A program made the position numbers and the translations under genes. Positions 49,122 through 61,500 of a stretch of 64,000 bases of DNA are shown here, one piece after another. The stretch comes from Paragyromitra xinjiangensis (taxonomy: Eukaryota > Ascomycota > Pezizomycetes > Pezizales > Discinaceae), in assembly GCA_038503065.1 (NCBI GenBank), contig JBCAMK010000015.1, positions 1 to 64,000 of the forward strand. The letters are read 5' to 3'. Numbering within the stretch: position 1 is the first letter of the stretch; the number at the start of each line of letters is the position of its first letter. Under the pieces are notes generated by a model. It did not search any database and was not told the origin of the DNA. It worked only from the letters and a program-made list of their open reading frames with translations.

Positions 49122-51589
49122 TTAAAACTCAATCAATGTATTGAGCTTGGGCTCAGTTTGAACATTGCTCCACTTGATAGGTTCGCATTTCTGCGCAAGC
49201 ATAGTTTTCAAAGACTTGGTCCAATCCGACCCAGAGCCTGAAGTCTCATATCCGTCATTAATCGATTGAGTGCTAAGGACGCTGGAGTGCTTTCCCTGGG
49301 AAGCAACAGAGGCCTTAGCACTAAGGGTCGATTCCGGAGAAACAAGGATATCGATAAGGGTCTCCTTTGCCTTGACCTTCTCCCACCTAGTTTCGGGAAT
49401 GTCGATAAGTTTACGTTCCGCCACTTCCTTATCTTGCTTGGCTTGAGCCAAGGCCAGTTTAACGTCAAACAGCTTCTTCGTTTGGGTCTCCCGATGGTTG
49501 ACGGCTGGCTGAGGTGGCAAAACAAAGGTCTGTGCTCCACGGGGAGCTCTATGCGATCTATGATATTCTTGACGATAACCTGTGCAAGGTTCTTCCCTAA
49601 AAAGTTGGTCATAGGTCATCGCCTCCACGATCAAGGCTTGCTGGCGGCTGGACATCCTGGAAACCTTAGGGGAAGGAGCGTTTTTCCAATAGTCGGCACC
49701 ATCATCTACAACGGTCTCATCACCCCAGTAATTGTATCCTGTATCAGCGCTGCCCGGGACGGGCTTAGTCTGGACAGGAACAGAAGGGCTAGGTTTGGAG
49801 TTGGTGGCGGTAGGTGTGCAAGCTGTAGACTTGATATCAGCCCGTAAATTTGATGAAACCTGATTCTGCGTCGAAGAAGGCTTGAAAGTATTGACTTTGC
49901 TTGGTACTGATTTGGTTGGAGCGAGTTTAGCCGCGGCGCGTGCAACACAAGCTGAGCCTGGATAATATACTCCTTCCAGAGCATCTGAATTGATATCGCC
50001 TTCGTTCTCTTCTTCAGAGGCAATATAGTATGTGGGTTTGGGTGCCGGTCCTTTGTTGGTAACCTTGTGAACGTTGTGTCCATGGATGATATCAACCTTT
50101 TCTGCCTTTTGTGCTAGCGAGTGAGGGAGTCCATTCTTCGAAGTGATCCGCAAACGAGTGCCAGATGTTGACGAGTCCGTAGGAGAGATACTGGACTGGC
50201 GATCTCCCCAAGACCCATCACTGGTATCGACTTTTTTCATCCCGTTGGGTTTACTAGAAGCACGATCTTTTCTGCTAACTAGCTTGCGGATGTCCTTCGT
50301 AACCCACTTCCCGTCTTCGATGACGGTCTTTGGGTGTTTGTACCAACATTTATCTCCGTGGATGCAGTCATTCCTAAGAAACGCGCGACAGTTCTCGTTG
50401 TAACAACCTGGAGAATGAATCTTTGCACCTTGGTCGAAGCTGTTTTGAACTGACAGGGTGAAAACATCTTCAAGTTTCAAAGCCTCCTCAGCACCTTTAA
50501 TCTCTCTTCCGTCAGCCCCGACGTAGACAGCGATCAGGCCATACTTCTTCGCCAATACCGGAGGATATTCATGATTGAAGTCGCAGTTGACTCCGAACTT
50601 GCAGAAGTCAGGTCTTCTCACCCAGGCGTGGCAAACACCATCGAATCGGGGATCCTCTTGCATAGTGTGCAGGATATCATGCGGAAAATTAATCCTTACG
50701 AGACGTCTAGTGTGAGCGATAGAACCGCGTGTAGTCGAAAGGGTGGATGTGCTTAGGTAACTGCGTTTCTTGGGCTTAATCACTCCCTCAGATGAGCTCG
50801 ATTCACCAGCAAGGTAGTCGGAGGTGACTACATCAGACAAGGTAGTGATGAGATCTATAGGCGGATAAGATATTAGCAAGCGAGCTTCAGACCGAACGAG
50901 TTCACTTTACCTGCAGTGTTGATAAGCTTCTCAGGATTTCCGAGGGACTTGGGGCTGGTTGCGGATACAAATTTAGGGACAACGTGAACGGAATGAACTT
51001 TTTTGAGGCCAATGCTGACATGACTGCTCCTAGCAGAGTCATCTTCGCTACTGTTGATAGGGGATCCGGCAATCTCGTCAGACAGACAAAGAAGCTTTTC
51101 GTTGTCATCTACCCCATGAGCACCTGTCTGTTTGCGTTCGGTAGGGGGTGTCGTGTCATCCTTGACTTTGACAGTGGTTTCTTCTTGAGCGGAGACATTC
51201 TCGATGATAGGCTCGTGTTTGTCAATCGAGTTATCTGGATGGTCTTTGGTAGATGGTTGCTCGTCGATGAGTGATGGAGTGGTGGTTTCCTCCTTGACGA
51301 CATCAATATCTTTCTTCCTCGCGGCAAACCCGCCAGAGGAGAGGAATTTCAAAAGGTTCTTTTGATAAATCTCGCTATACAGCTTGTCAGCTGGGGATTT
51401 TTCTTCGAATTCCATAAGATCCTTTGTAGGGGTAGAAATCATATGACTAATTTTCAACCCCATTGAAGTGTTTTTCGAACCTGGTGACGGGGAGCCAGTT
51501 ACGGGAGAGATAGAAGAAGATTTCTCCTCGTCATCAAAAAGTGAGATGAGAGGAGGCTCAGCCAGCAAAGATGCAGAGATGAATGCCAT
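49122..51589 (-). CDS. Double CCCH zinc-finger protein (803 aa)
   Basis: Two exons, 51589-50911 and 50854-49122, with a 56-nt intron (GTAAAG..CTATAG, phase 1). The start is ATG at 51589 (MAFISASLLAEPP); longer frames upstream lack ATG. Residues 1-295 are disordered, S/T/K/E-rich. Finger 1 is C301-x9-C311-x5-C317-x3-H321 (CKFGVNCDFNH), finger 2 is C382-x7-C390-x5-C396-x3-H400 (CIHGDKCWYKH). The intervening KKYGLIAVYVGADGREIK is well conserved-looking, and the 400-residue tail is disordered with a charged helix near 700. Tandem CCCH fingers usually bind RNA; a post-transcriptional role is inferred, the target unknown. Neighbouring genes offer no clue. Confidence 0.85.
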
Positions 51590-54503
51590 TGATAAAGTGG
51601 GAAAGAGTTTGAGAGGGGGCTGTGAATGATGATAGGTGAATTGATGATGAAGAGGCACGAGGACTTGATGATGGAGGGGTGAATGGATGTTGTTTTAGAG
51701 GGATGAGATGTTGTAGGGGAAGGAAAGTCGAGACGAGAGAGGGGACTTTGATGAGAAGGAGATGAAAGTGGTCAGAAACGATAGAACAGCATAGAAAGGA
51801 AGGGAGGAGGCTGAGAGGGCAGAAAAAACAACACGTAATGGAAAAAACTAAATCTTGGCTGCAGAGTGGAATGTCACAGGAAACGGATAGATTATCGAGT
51901 TTAGATAATCCAACTTCTAAAACTCAGGATACTCACACCATATCACTCGAGGGCTTAGTCAGCCACCACGTGGCCACGTGGACCAACCGAGTTTGATTGT
52001 TTGAACAAAGGGCCCAACATCATCCACGGTTTCTTCTTGACTCGTGAGAATTTTGCTACAAGGGTTGGACTCGTTTGTGTCCTCTGGTTTCGAATCAGGT
52101 GAGCCTCCCAATCTCCAGCATCGAAACTGCATGTGCATGTGCCTCCCGTGTCGGCTTTGTGTTCTTAGGAAATCTTAGTAGGGCTCACGCCACAACTGAG
52201 GATATACGCATTGCATGAGGTTGAGGTTGAGCTCTTGCAATTTTTCCTTCTGTCGGCCGTTAGCATAATCGGTTATAGGCTTCAAAAGACTGACATTACA
52301 AACACCAACCCAGAACAATAATCCAGGCCAGTGAGGTTACTGTTGCTGCATAGGTCCGAAGGGGAGATCATCAACAAGAAAGTTATCAAATAACCCATAG
52401 CCAGGCCTGCCGGCTCCCGCCCGTTCTCATATATACGCTGGCTTCTGAAAGCAACGTCTTTTAGCAACAGCAGACGAGGGTACATGTACCTTGCTACCAA
52501 CACGATGAAAGGCCTCTCAAATTCAGGTTTTCTCCTTGTTTTACGGAAGTGTTCGCAAACAGTCAACCCGATTGCTGGTCAATACCCCGCCAATAAAACC
52601 GATGGCCTTCCTTCTACACGTACGGGTGATCATGACCATGAGATTGTGTATGGTTCAACCTTACAACTGAACTAGCGGGGTTGACGACACTTTACTGAAA
52701 AACTGGTTTAAAACGGCTCGATATATATCTAGGAAAGATATTACAGGAAGGCTCCTCGAGTATTTTTCTCTATTCTGGTCGAGATATCGTGATTGAATCA
52801 GACAAAGAGTTGGCGTTCGGTAGAATCCACTCATAGCCCCTGGATAAACCCAACACTACATCAACTCTATGCTCTAGTTTGCGGAGACTACACGGAATTC
52901 AGATTGACTTGGAGCTCATGACAAAATCTAAGTAAAGGAGTGCGAGAAAAGAAAAGAAGTGATGAAACAAAATGCAATACCGAGGTATCTTGGCTTGTCG
53001 CACCGCACCACCGTCGGAACAAACTGTGGGGTTCCGGTCCCAGTACCTTGGCATTACAGCACTCCCTACTGGACTCTACCAGAGATCAGATGCATTTGCT
53101 GCAATATTGACCAAAATTGATTGCAGCGCTTCATTTCTGTAGGTGGTTTGATTCGTAACTCCTTCTTTAACCTGACCTTGCCTATTCTAGCATGTAAACT
53201 TTTGCTAAAGCAACTTGTAGGGCGGATGTTGCCGGCGACGGGACTCTACCACGAAGAATGAGACAGAGGCCTACGCGTAGTGTCTAACTTGGCTCATTCT
53301 ACGGGTTTTACACTTTGAAGCACTTTTGTGACAAACACTGAGTAGCCAACTCGGATGTTCCTAGAAGCTAAAATCTCTAGAAATATGTGTTCATGCACGG
53401 CAGTTTTAGGCTAAGCCATATCATAATCTCAAAACACAGACAGTTCCCTAAATATTTCAAACAGATTAACGTTGCGATTAAGGTTGTACCAACCCATCAT
53501 GGCGTCCATGCTGGACAAAGCCAACATACAGAACCAAAGGTGAGACAAAATAGAATTACATCATAGCAACAGCCGAGGCAGAGGACGACTGCAACCCTTC
53601 AGCAAATTCGAACGGGTGAATCTCAACAAGTTGGGTGTAAAACCATCGAGTTCTTTCATATAGAAGAATCTGTAAAGATAAAGTACGGCTAATATTTCTA
53701 AAGTATAGGGATGCAGTTGCAAGCTAAGTTTAGTTCGAAGCATAATGCTATTCCCTCGTAGTCATCTGGAGCCCTGCATTATTCCAAATTGAATCCCCGC
53801 ACCAACAGCGTTAGATGCCTTAGATAGTAGGTTACATACAGCGGCAACTAATTCTGGCAACAGATGTCCCATACCACACCTCTAGAGCTTGAGTTAGAGT
53901 TGGATACCTCTTGGCACTGGGCGAAACACAGAACGGCTTGGGTTTCGGATCTACATACAAAGTACCCTACCATTCGTTATCAAGGATTTCTGACTCGGCG
54001 ATCATTGGGAACGAGAACTGACCTAGCAGATGCTGAGCGGGGAATTGGGTGATACAGAGGCTCTACTTTTCAAACAGTATCTTTAACGGCGGGATATCAT
54101 ACATACATTTCTACTGCTATCCCCCCAATTACCTCTCAATGCGGTATGTCACGATTTCCCAGTACCGAGGGAATGGGAAAATTGTTCTTTCCTTTTGTCT
54201 TAATTAATACCGAGGAACAATTTCTGCCTCGGCTTGTTTTGATAGTCGCAGGTTGCAGAGTTCATCGCTTAGACCAGAGAAAAGAGTTTATTTTTTGGAA
54301 TATCGTGGAGAAAGCTAGGGCAGGTAATTGTGTTTCAAACTGCCTTGTGAAGGATAAAAGGGGCATTTGTCCTCTTGTTTGGCTTCATCATCACGGCCAA
54401 CAAAAACTCCCAGTAACATACTCAAACATCATATTGCTACTAACCTTTCAGTTTTTAGCTATCATTTCCTATCCACCTCTCTTCGCCCGAAGAGACGAGC
54501 AAG

Positions 54504-54722
54504 ATAAAGCAAGCAATTTTCACCACACTTTTCCTCGCGGCTGCCGCCAGCGCCAGCTCAATTCTGGAAGCTCGTGCCCGTGCACCAGTTCACATCATTG
54601 CAACTCGAGCTTCCACCGAAGCTCCCGGTGCCGGTATCATTGGCACAGTGATGAATTTGGTCGTCACCGGCAGCTCGCAGACGATTACCACCGCCACGAG
54701 CAGGCGAGCGCCATACGCCTGA
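54504..54722 (+). pseudogene. Relic of a small secreted protein gene lacking its ATG
   Basis: From ATA at 54504 the frame reads KQAIFTTLFLAAAASAS, a textbook signal peptide with an AxA cleavage site. About 55 small, Ala/Thr-rich residues follow (VHIIATRASTEAPGAG) to TGA at 54720-54722. No ATG exists between this point and the upstream in-frame TAG, so ATA seems to stand where ATG should be. Alternatives: translation from an upstream exon joined at TTTTAG just 5', or initiation at a near-cognate codon. The hydrophobic run GIIGTVMNLVV may be a second helix or GPI-type signal, though it is not terminal. Confidence 0.4.
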
Positions 54723-54885
54723 ATAGACGCCTAAAAAAATCTGACCCTACTGCGCCCGACGAATATTCGCTCCCAGGCGCAAATATGGTACAAGCCATGT
54801 CACGCTCAGGTCACGCCTGGAGCTCGTCCAATTCATTCTATTTCTACCGAATCCTGCTATCTTATGCGCATGGAAACCCCTACCT

Positions 54886-54987
54886 CCGAATTGACTGCTG
54901 AATTGACTGCCTGCCTTCGAATCCCGTGCTTGCCTGCCTCCGAATAGACTGCCAGGTAGACTGCCGAATTGGCTGCTCAATTGACTC
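54886..54987. repeat. Degenerate GAATTGACTGC tandem repeat
   Basis: Around six to eight imperfect copies of CCGAATTGACTGC, with variants CGAATAGACTGC, GTAGACTGC and CGAATTGGCTGC. The word AGAATTGACTGC recurs at 56370, inside another repeat, suggesting shared origin. Confidence 0.7.
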
Positions 54988-55989
54988 CATAGCACAGCAT
55001 GTTAGCACAGCCGACCGATGGGTAGGAGTTGGGGGTTAGAGTAGTGGGAGAAGCGAGAGATATGGAGAGGTTGGAGATGAAGAGGTGGGGTGTGTGGTTG
55101 ATATAAGGGAATTTCTGGCGGAAGGCACGTGTGAGATCATTATGAGCCTAGGAGCGAGGGTTAGGGTTACGACTTCGCTGAATTTGCGACCTGGGGGCAG
55201 TAGTGGGCGCATAGGTGCGTGGAGGCGCGCAGGCATATTGTGGAGGCGTGCGGGTGTATGTGGGTGCAATTCGGCAGCAGCGGAGGCATATGCCAGTGGG
55301 CGTAGGGCAAACGTGTATGGGCGTACGTAGGAGTTCTAGAGCATGAATTAACGGCGTACTAGACGTACTGAGTTGAGCGACAGCGGAATCCTTCAGGTGT
55401 GGAGGTATGTAAACGTGCTGCAGCGAGTAGTGGAGCAATAGTGGAGGCGTGGAGGTGTGGTAGGCGTGGTGGGAAGAGCAATAGAGCTGTTGTATTGACG
55501 TATGGGTGCGAGTAGGCGTATGTGGGCGCGCGGAGGCGGAAAAAAGTTGAGCCGTACGCCCAGACGCTTGCCCAACGTCCCAGCGCGGTTCTGCTTTTGC
55601 TGATGTGTGGAATAAAACCTCACTTTTAGCTGTGAAAAATGCAAAATGGGACGTTCTAAGAGATACACTGTAAGTGATGAGATATACGCAGGAGAAGACA
55701 TAAATGATAATCTAATTTTGAAGGTTAATTAGTGTATTTTTAGCGATAAAACATATTTAGATAGAAATATGTTTAGAAGGGCTGGCTGTGAAGAAACAAA
55801 GATGAGATTTTTAGGAGGAGAAAAACACTGAGTTTGGTGGGGTGTTTGGCGCTCTCGGTAAGACAATGGCGTTCTACCCATAGATTTGATTGGTCGACAT
55901 TTAAGACTTCGTGCGCCATATTACCTCCTCTGCGCCATGCTCGATTCAACTCATTCTCGTGGCTCTCATGGCTTCTCTCGAAACTCCAG

Positions 55990-56170
55990 GATTCAGAAAC
56001 ACCAGCTGCCATTGAAATCTTTCTACTGTACTAGAATAGGTCATATTGCATTGGACCGCAAAATAAAAAAGGATGCTGAAGCATATCAAGCTGAACGAGA
56101 AGCTGAAGAGAGAGAAGCAAATGCAGCTGCCGGAGCTGCTTATGTTACTGTGCAGCCCTTAAGTTGTAGC
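55990..56170 (+). pseudogene. Possible retrotransposon gag zinc-knuckle relic
   Basis: The frame contains FYCTRIGHIALDRKIKKD, close to the CCHC knuckle pattern C-x2-C-x4-H-x4-C. The first Cys is now Ser or Phe and the last is Arg or lost. It is followed by AYQAEREAEEREANAAA, typical of the charged tail after a gag knuckle. No protease, reverse transcriptase or LTR is seen nearby, so this is at best a fragment. Confidence 0.3.
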
Positions 56171-56257
56171 TACTATTGTGGTTCTTAATGTACTGTTGTT
56201 GGGCTTGTGCCTCAATATCTTGGAGAACATTGTGATGCTAGAAAAGAGAGAAAGGAA

Positions 56258-56410
56258 TTGCGTTGATGCTGGAGAAGCTTTGCTAAGAATAACTGATCGT
56301 GTTGATGCTTCTGAGCTCCACTACTAGTAAAGAATCAACTGTGTTGATGCTATTAAGCTCCGCTAAAAGAATTGACTGCGTTGAAGCTACTGAGCTCCGC
56401 CAGAGATACT
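56258..56410. repeat. About 40-bp degenerate tandem repeat
   Basis: Four diverged copies of TGYGTTGATGCTNCTGAGCTCCGCTAN-AGAATNGAC occur one after another. Each has the GTTGATGCT and AGCTCCGC words. Confidence 0.65.
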
Positions 56411-57223
56411 GTGAATATGCTAGACTTGGAAGCCAAAATATGAAGCTAAGAATCCTATTATAATATGGAAACCCAGTTGCTATGATACAAGCATTATATT
56501 GGCGGAGTTCTAGATCTATTACCTTCCTGACTGTTATAGAACGAACGAACGAAATAAGCCGTACGCCGTACGCCACACACAATCTATTGAAGAAACGAGT
56601 AAAGGAAACAATCTACGCCATATGCCGTACGCAGTTGATCGATCAGTAAAACGAAGTACAGAATGAGTGGGAGCACGGAGCATTGGTGGACTTCCTATTA
56701 CTATTTGTATTCGGAGCTTCTTTCCGTACGCATTTTTCCTACAGGGTTTTGGAGGGTTTTATCGAGGCTGTCGAGGTTCTGTTCTTTTTTATATGGGTCT
56801 GCTGTGGATATTTGGATATATGGGTATTAGGAGGAGTGGGAGTGTTGGAGATGCTTCCCAACATAGGCTGACCTCTCGAGCGTGGCTTTGGGGTCGGAAA
56901 TGATTGAGAGACAGGCACCCGAGGGAGCTATTTGGATAGGGGTCGTATGTCCACCTCTAGCAAGCAAGCAATCGAGTCTTCTATCCCTCCATACGTGCCC
57001 CAATATTACAACAAGGCCCGAGAGCTTGCCATTCCTAAGCGCGTCTTATCATAACTTCAGCTAAGAAATAATAATATAAACAAATTCCTCCTAGGCCTAA
57101 GTGAATCAATAGAAACCTCATCGCACATATGCAAAACGATAATATCGATTCATGAATATTTTAAACAAGAGTTATATTTACGTACTCTCATACAAGCAAA
57201 CAATGACACATACACCCCCAACC

Positions 57224-58522
57224 TTAACAGCTTACAGGGTTAAACTCAATCTTATATGGATACGGATTTGATGCGCTCCTGTATCCATAAATCCCAAAGT
57301 TCCCTTCGCTATCTGAATTGAACGTATGCGCAAACCATCCTATCTTCTGTTGCTTGAAATACTGGCAGTTGCTAGTCCAAAGATTCCAATACTGATTAGC
57401 GCCAGCAATCGAAACACCTTTCCAGACATCACTTCCGCAATTACTACCACGGTTTCGGCCATCCTGGCCAGAGCCCCACGGGTTCTGTGTGATCATCATC
57501 GCTTTCCCGGGAATCAAGGTCTTGAAAGCAGCAATATCCCCCGTGATTGAAGACCATTCATCGGTAGGCATTAAGCAATTGCCATAATACGGCATTACTA
57601 GGTAGATTAGTCGGTGGTTTGCTTAGGAAGTGACTAAGGTCGACTTACTATGAGCAGAATTGAAATCGATCCCTTTGATAACCACATCACGGGTTTCCTT
57701 CGGAGCTTGATCGTAACCATATTTCATCTTCCAAAGGAGATAAATTAACACCAATCAGAACCCTCGAAGCAATACCGAATCAGAATGACAGGAGAGAAGA
57801 AGGACATACCTCGCTAACCGTAATCGGAACGCCTAATTCCTTCAGTTTTTTCTTTAGGTCGGTAAATTCGTACGCATAGGTATCGCTGATACTCCAGCTA
57901 AAAAGAGGCTCTGAACCAAAGGAGACAGAGTGAATCACATGTCTGGCGATGGGGTTTTCATGAAGAACCTTCAGAAGGTTATCTTTGCGAGCGCCCCAGG
58001 CGGCTTCTTCTTCGGGATCGTAGCCGTGCCAAACAATCCCAAGTACTCCCCTATTGCTGCATTAGTTTTCCGATTTTGGATGAAGCTCGAGAACTTACAG
58101 ATTGTTCTCGGCAGCAGCTTGAACAATGTTATCCCAGACAAAACCCTGTTCACAGATCGGGCCATAGATTCGAACCATCCGTGCGCCATCACCAGCCATC
58201 ACCGCAAAATCTTGACGAAGCTGAGCAAGAGAGTACACTGCATCGCTACAGGTATAGCCTTTGAGGTCTCTCACATATCTATCCCGGGCAGCATATTAAG
58301 TAGTTAGCTAAGGCTTATTAAATAACAGCGCCCAAGAAGTCAAACCCACCCAAGCCAACCATAGAACCTATCGTATGGACACCACCATTGGTCACGTGGA
58401 ACGGCTGGCGTTTGTACGACACCGTTAACCTTACTGAACGTCAAACCATATGGGAAGCAATTGCTTTGAGCGTTAACTGTAGTAAGGCATGCCACGGCAA
58501 GCCTCAACAACGAAATCTTCAT
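57224..58522 (-). CDS. Secreted GH17-like glucanase family protein (348 aa)
   Basis: Five exons join in phase: 58522-58350, 58278-58099, 58050-57810, 57727-57649 and 57597-57224. Introns of 71, 48, 82 and 51 nt; the first has a GCTAAC branch site. A signal peptide (MKISLLRLAVACLTTVNA) leads to DQWWCPYDRFYGWLG, then MVRIYGPICEQGF, a strand with SVSFGSEPLFSW (candidate acid/base E165), HIMPYYGNCL, MITQNPWGSGQ (residues 259-269) and a closing KIGWFAHTFNSDSEG. This is the layout of fungal GH17-type (beta/alpha)8 enzymes acting on beta-1,3-glucan at the wall or outside the cell. The position normally holding the nucleophile Glu (ETGWPS-like) is Gln262, so activity is uncertain. The plus-strand frame 57930-58307 is its shadow. 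Confidence 0.8.
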
Positions 58523-61500
58523 GATGTTAGACAGCTTGGAATATATCCTAAAGAGCGGCAGATTTTTCGGTGACGAATTGGACTACGCAGCCATAGAGGC
58601 GAGGTACCTCCTAATATACCTCAAGGCGAAAGCCACCGCCATTCTTCCTTGGTTCCCGGGTAGAGCTGATCTTCGAGTTCTACTTCTTCATCTGGATAAT
58701 CCGACCATAACAATCTGGGGAGTTCGTAAAATGTCCCTAGAGCAATGCGACCGTAAAGAGTACAAACTCCTCGTATTATGGCTTGGCTTTAGTTGAACCC
58801 CGTGTGTGCATTAATATTGATGCTTTCGGAGATTTCGGTTGTTTGCGAGCTGCCTTTCGAGGGTAGGCACCAGCGCTACCAAATACTAGTGCAATAGTGT
58901 AACAAGCAGTTGGGTATGTGCATCGCACGTTTTACAATAACAAGGGTTTTTCAGATTCTAGCTGGGTGTAAATATTGTTGTGCTCGAGTAGTGTCTACAA
59001 GGTCTAGTATTTGTCAAACTTGACTAACACCCAAATTTTGTGGCGTGAGAGCTGGAAACTATCCTCCACCGTACACTTACCAACTTGAGTATATAGTTAG
59101 TTACTTTTATGTTTATTTCGTGCCATCATTCCTATCGCTCAGCCTCATGAGGGCTTACTCGGGTAGTAATCGAAAACTCGGAATTGATCTATGGAAACAG
59201 CCCCGAGGCCAGTCCAAGCCCTCCTTCAGAATACTAACTTTACACGCAAGCTATACGGACATCCAAACTACATTTATGTTAATGTGGGATTTCTCTAGTA
59301 ACGGTTTTTCCAGGGAGGCGCATCCGGCATACAGAGGAGGCCTGGGATTCGGTACAATGGAAGTTGATCGAGATATCTTCTTTGCCATAAGCATCACAAT
59401 ATTCTGCCGGACTTTCCTATCCTTAGCCAAAATGCACTACTCTAAGAAATTCAAATGTCGAAGCAGCGAAAGGGAAATACCTCAAGGTACAGAGAAGATT
59501 CGATACCGCTATCTCCGGAATCCTAGGTCCGAAGCAGCTAAGAGCCAAGAAATTAGAGTTTCTAAAAGATAGAAGCGAGCCAATCGCTAAAGCAGAGGAA
59601 ACAAGGGTTCAAGGGATCATGAGATGGGGCATTCGAGGAAGATGGTCGAAATAGCAATTTCTGGGTGGTACAAACTTTTTTTTTGAGGGTTCGGGACTTT
59701 TCACTGCCATGCGCCGCAGATCAATGCTTAACACCCCACATTTTTTAAACCCCTGATCACTAGATCTACACAAACTTTTGAAGGGCTGATTTGAGTGGGT
59801 TATAATAACTTTTCTCTCAATCCATAAGTCACATCACCAATAACAGGTCTGAACCCACAACCGTGCCATCGAGTGCCAGGGCAACGAAAGATGTAGCAAA
59901 ACTAATAGGCTATGGGCACAACATGTCTTTTTTATCACATGCCGGTGATTCGGTCCTAGATACCCCCTCCCGGAGTGCCACAAGGGTTGATCGGACTCGA
60001 TGAACAACATCAGTTACACCAGAAAACGGCTGTCAAAGCTTTAGGCTCACAAGATCCGAACTGTTGGTGGGTACGGGGCTGATTACTCTTTGTGGTTGGA
60101 AACCGATCAATTGTCCGCCGATTACCTATTACTTATGCTTAACTATCTTGCCCAAGATGGCAGGTAATCCCTAAGGGCGCAGATCGGAAAGACGGACCGC
60201 GGAGTGTCGTGTACACTGCCCTAAACATTGACCCATGGTTTTCACCACTCCCTGAGGAACGTGTTCCGTTAAGTATAAAATTACGCATCCTTCTCAAGTA
60301 TAGCCTCTAGCACGTAGTCATACCAGCTCACAATGCGCTGGCTTCGCCGAATGCAAATCGCTTATATTCTCCGCTTGGTCGAGCCGGTATCCAATAATCA
60401 GCACGTTGGGACACTCTTGTGGCATGGCGCATTGATATTCGTTTAGTAGTTGGTTCTCTACCCCACTGTCATTCGATTGTAAAGAGTGTGTTATCTTTAG
60501 GGTTAGGGTTTAATCTCCGCGATCACTCGTTTTATCTGACACTCTATCACAAGAGAGAACATATTCTATCCGCTACCTAGGCCTAACCTAAACCCTATGT
60601 TAAATATCCCAATTTTCGACTATTGCTCACCCAATAACCAGTCCCTAAATGATTGCCCGACCCGGGTGCCCAGACTTTGTGCTTGGCGCCAAGGGCCGTA
60701 CTTTAGTGTCTTTAAGCAAGGCTGGTAACAAGATAGAGGATGACGGTTGATATTTAGTTGATATTTAGTCGGAGGAAGGAAGAGATGCGAGTTGAATAGT
60801 AGAGAAAGTACTGGCTATTGATCCTAAATGTTTATACACCGAAAGAAATGTTAGTGTTGGGAGGTATCCGTGTATCAAAGGGAAATAGAGGTGGAAGAGA
60901 AAATTGATAATGTAGATAGTATCACAGAACCAATAACAATACCAAAGAGGAAGTTCGCAACACAATAACGCGAGATGTATTGGCCTAGCGGACAGTCTCC
61001 ATCTTCTACAAACTGTCTTTGCCTTTAAGCCCTTTTAACCAAGATCTCATAAACATTAATTCGGAGCCTCATGCAGTAATGGCGGCCCATAAATCCTATC
61101 GCTTTTGCACACAAAGTCACTCGGCCATATTGAACCCGAACGGGTCAACACGCTCTCCTAGCCATTAAACCTCCCAAAATTTCCTGAAAACAGCCAAGAC
61201 TAACATCCATATTCATCCTATACCTAAGCTAGACCTCATAAGCACGGAAACCCTCTAGGAACACCGTTAAGTAGCTCTTGATAAGGAACTTCAAGCTGAA
61301 GTTTTCGCCTCATCTAACTCGCCTCATAGTCATACCATCCTCGCTAAAAACCCCTTTTCAAATACCCTTAGCAAAATTTCCGAAATCTTGGCGTTTTCCA
61401 GCGAAGCAGAAAGACATACTGCTCGCGCGGAGATTTTGGTCTTTCGGGTTTCGTAGAATCTTGGCTCTATATATCTGCCACGCGACCCCTAGGCTAGTCC

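Larger units (their letters stand above)
51590..57223. other. Long gene-free region with relics and short repeats
   Basis: No intact gene. It holds the promoter of the CCCH gene, a secreted-protein relic (54504-54722), a GAATTGACTGC repeat (54886-54987), a GC-richer stretch at 55.1-55.6 kb with recurring TACGCCCA/GGAGGCGTG words, a gag-like knuckle relic (55990-56170) and a roughly 40-bp repeat (56258-56410). It looks like a dumping ground of decayed elements. Confidence 0.4.

Noticed and set aside
54146..54901. 251-codon plus-strand frame
   Set aside because: Composition is His/Arg/Ser-rich in a shifted frame over the signal-peptide relic, whose frame is far more protein-like.
59045..59572. 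175-codon plus-strand frame
   Set aside because: No family resemblance, no supporting neighbours, and surrounded by non-coding DNA; chance opening is likely.
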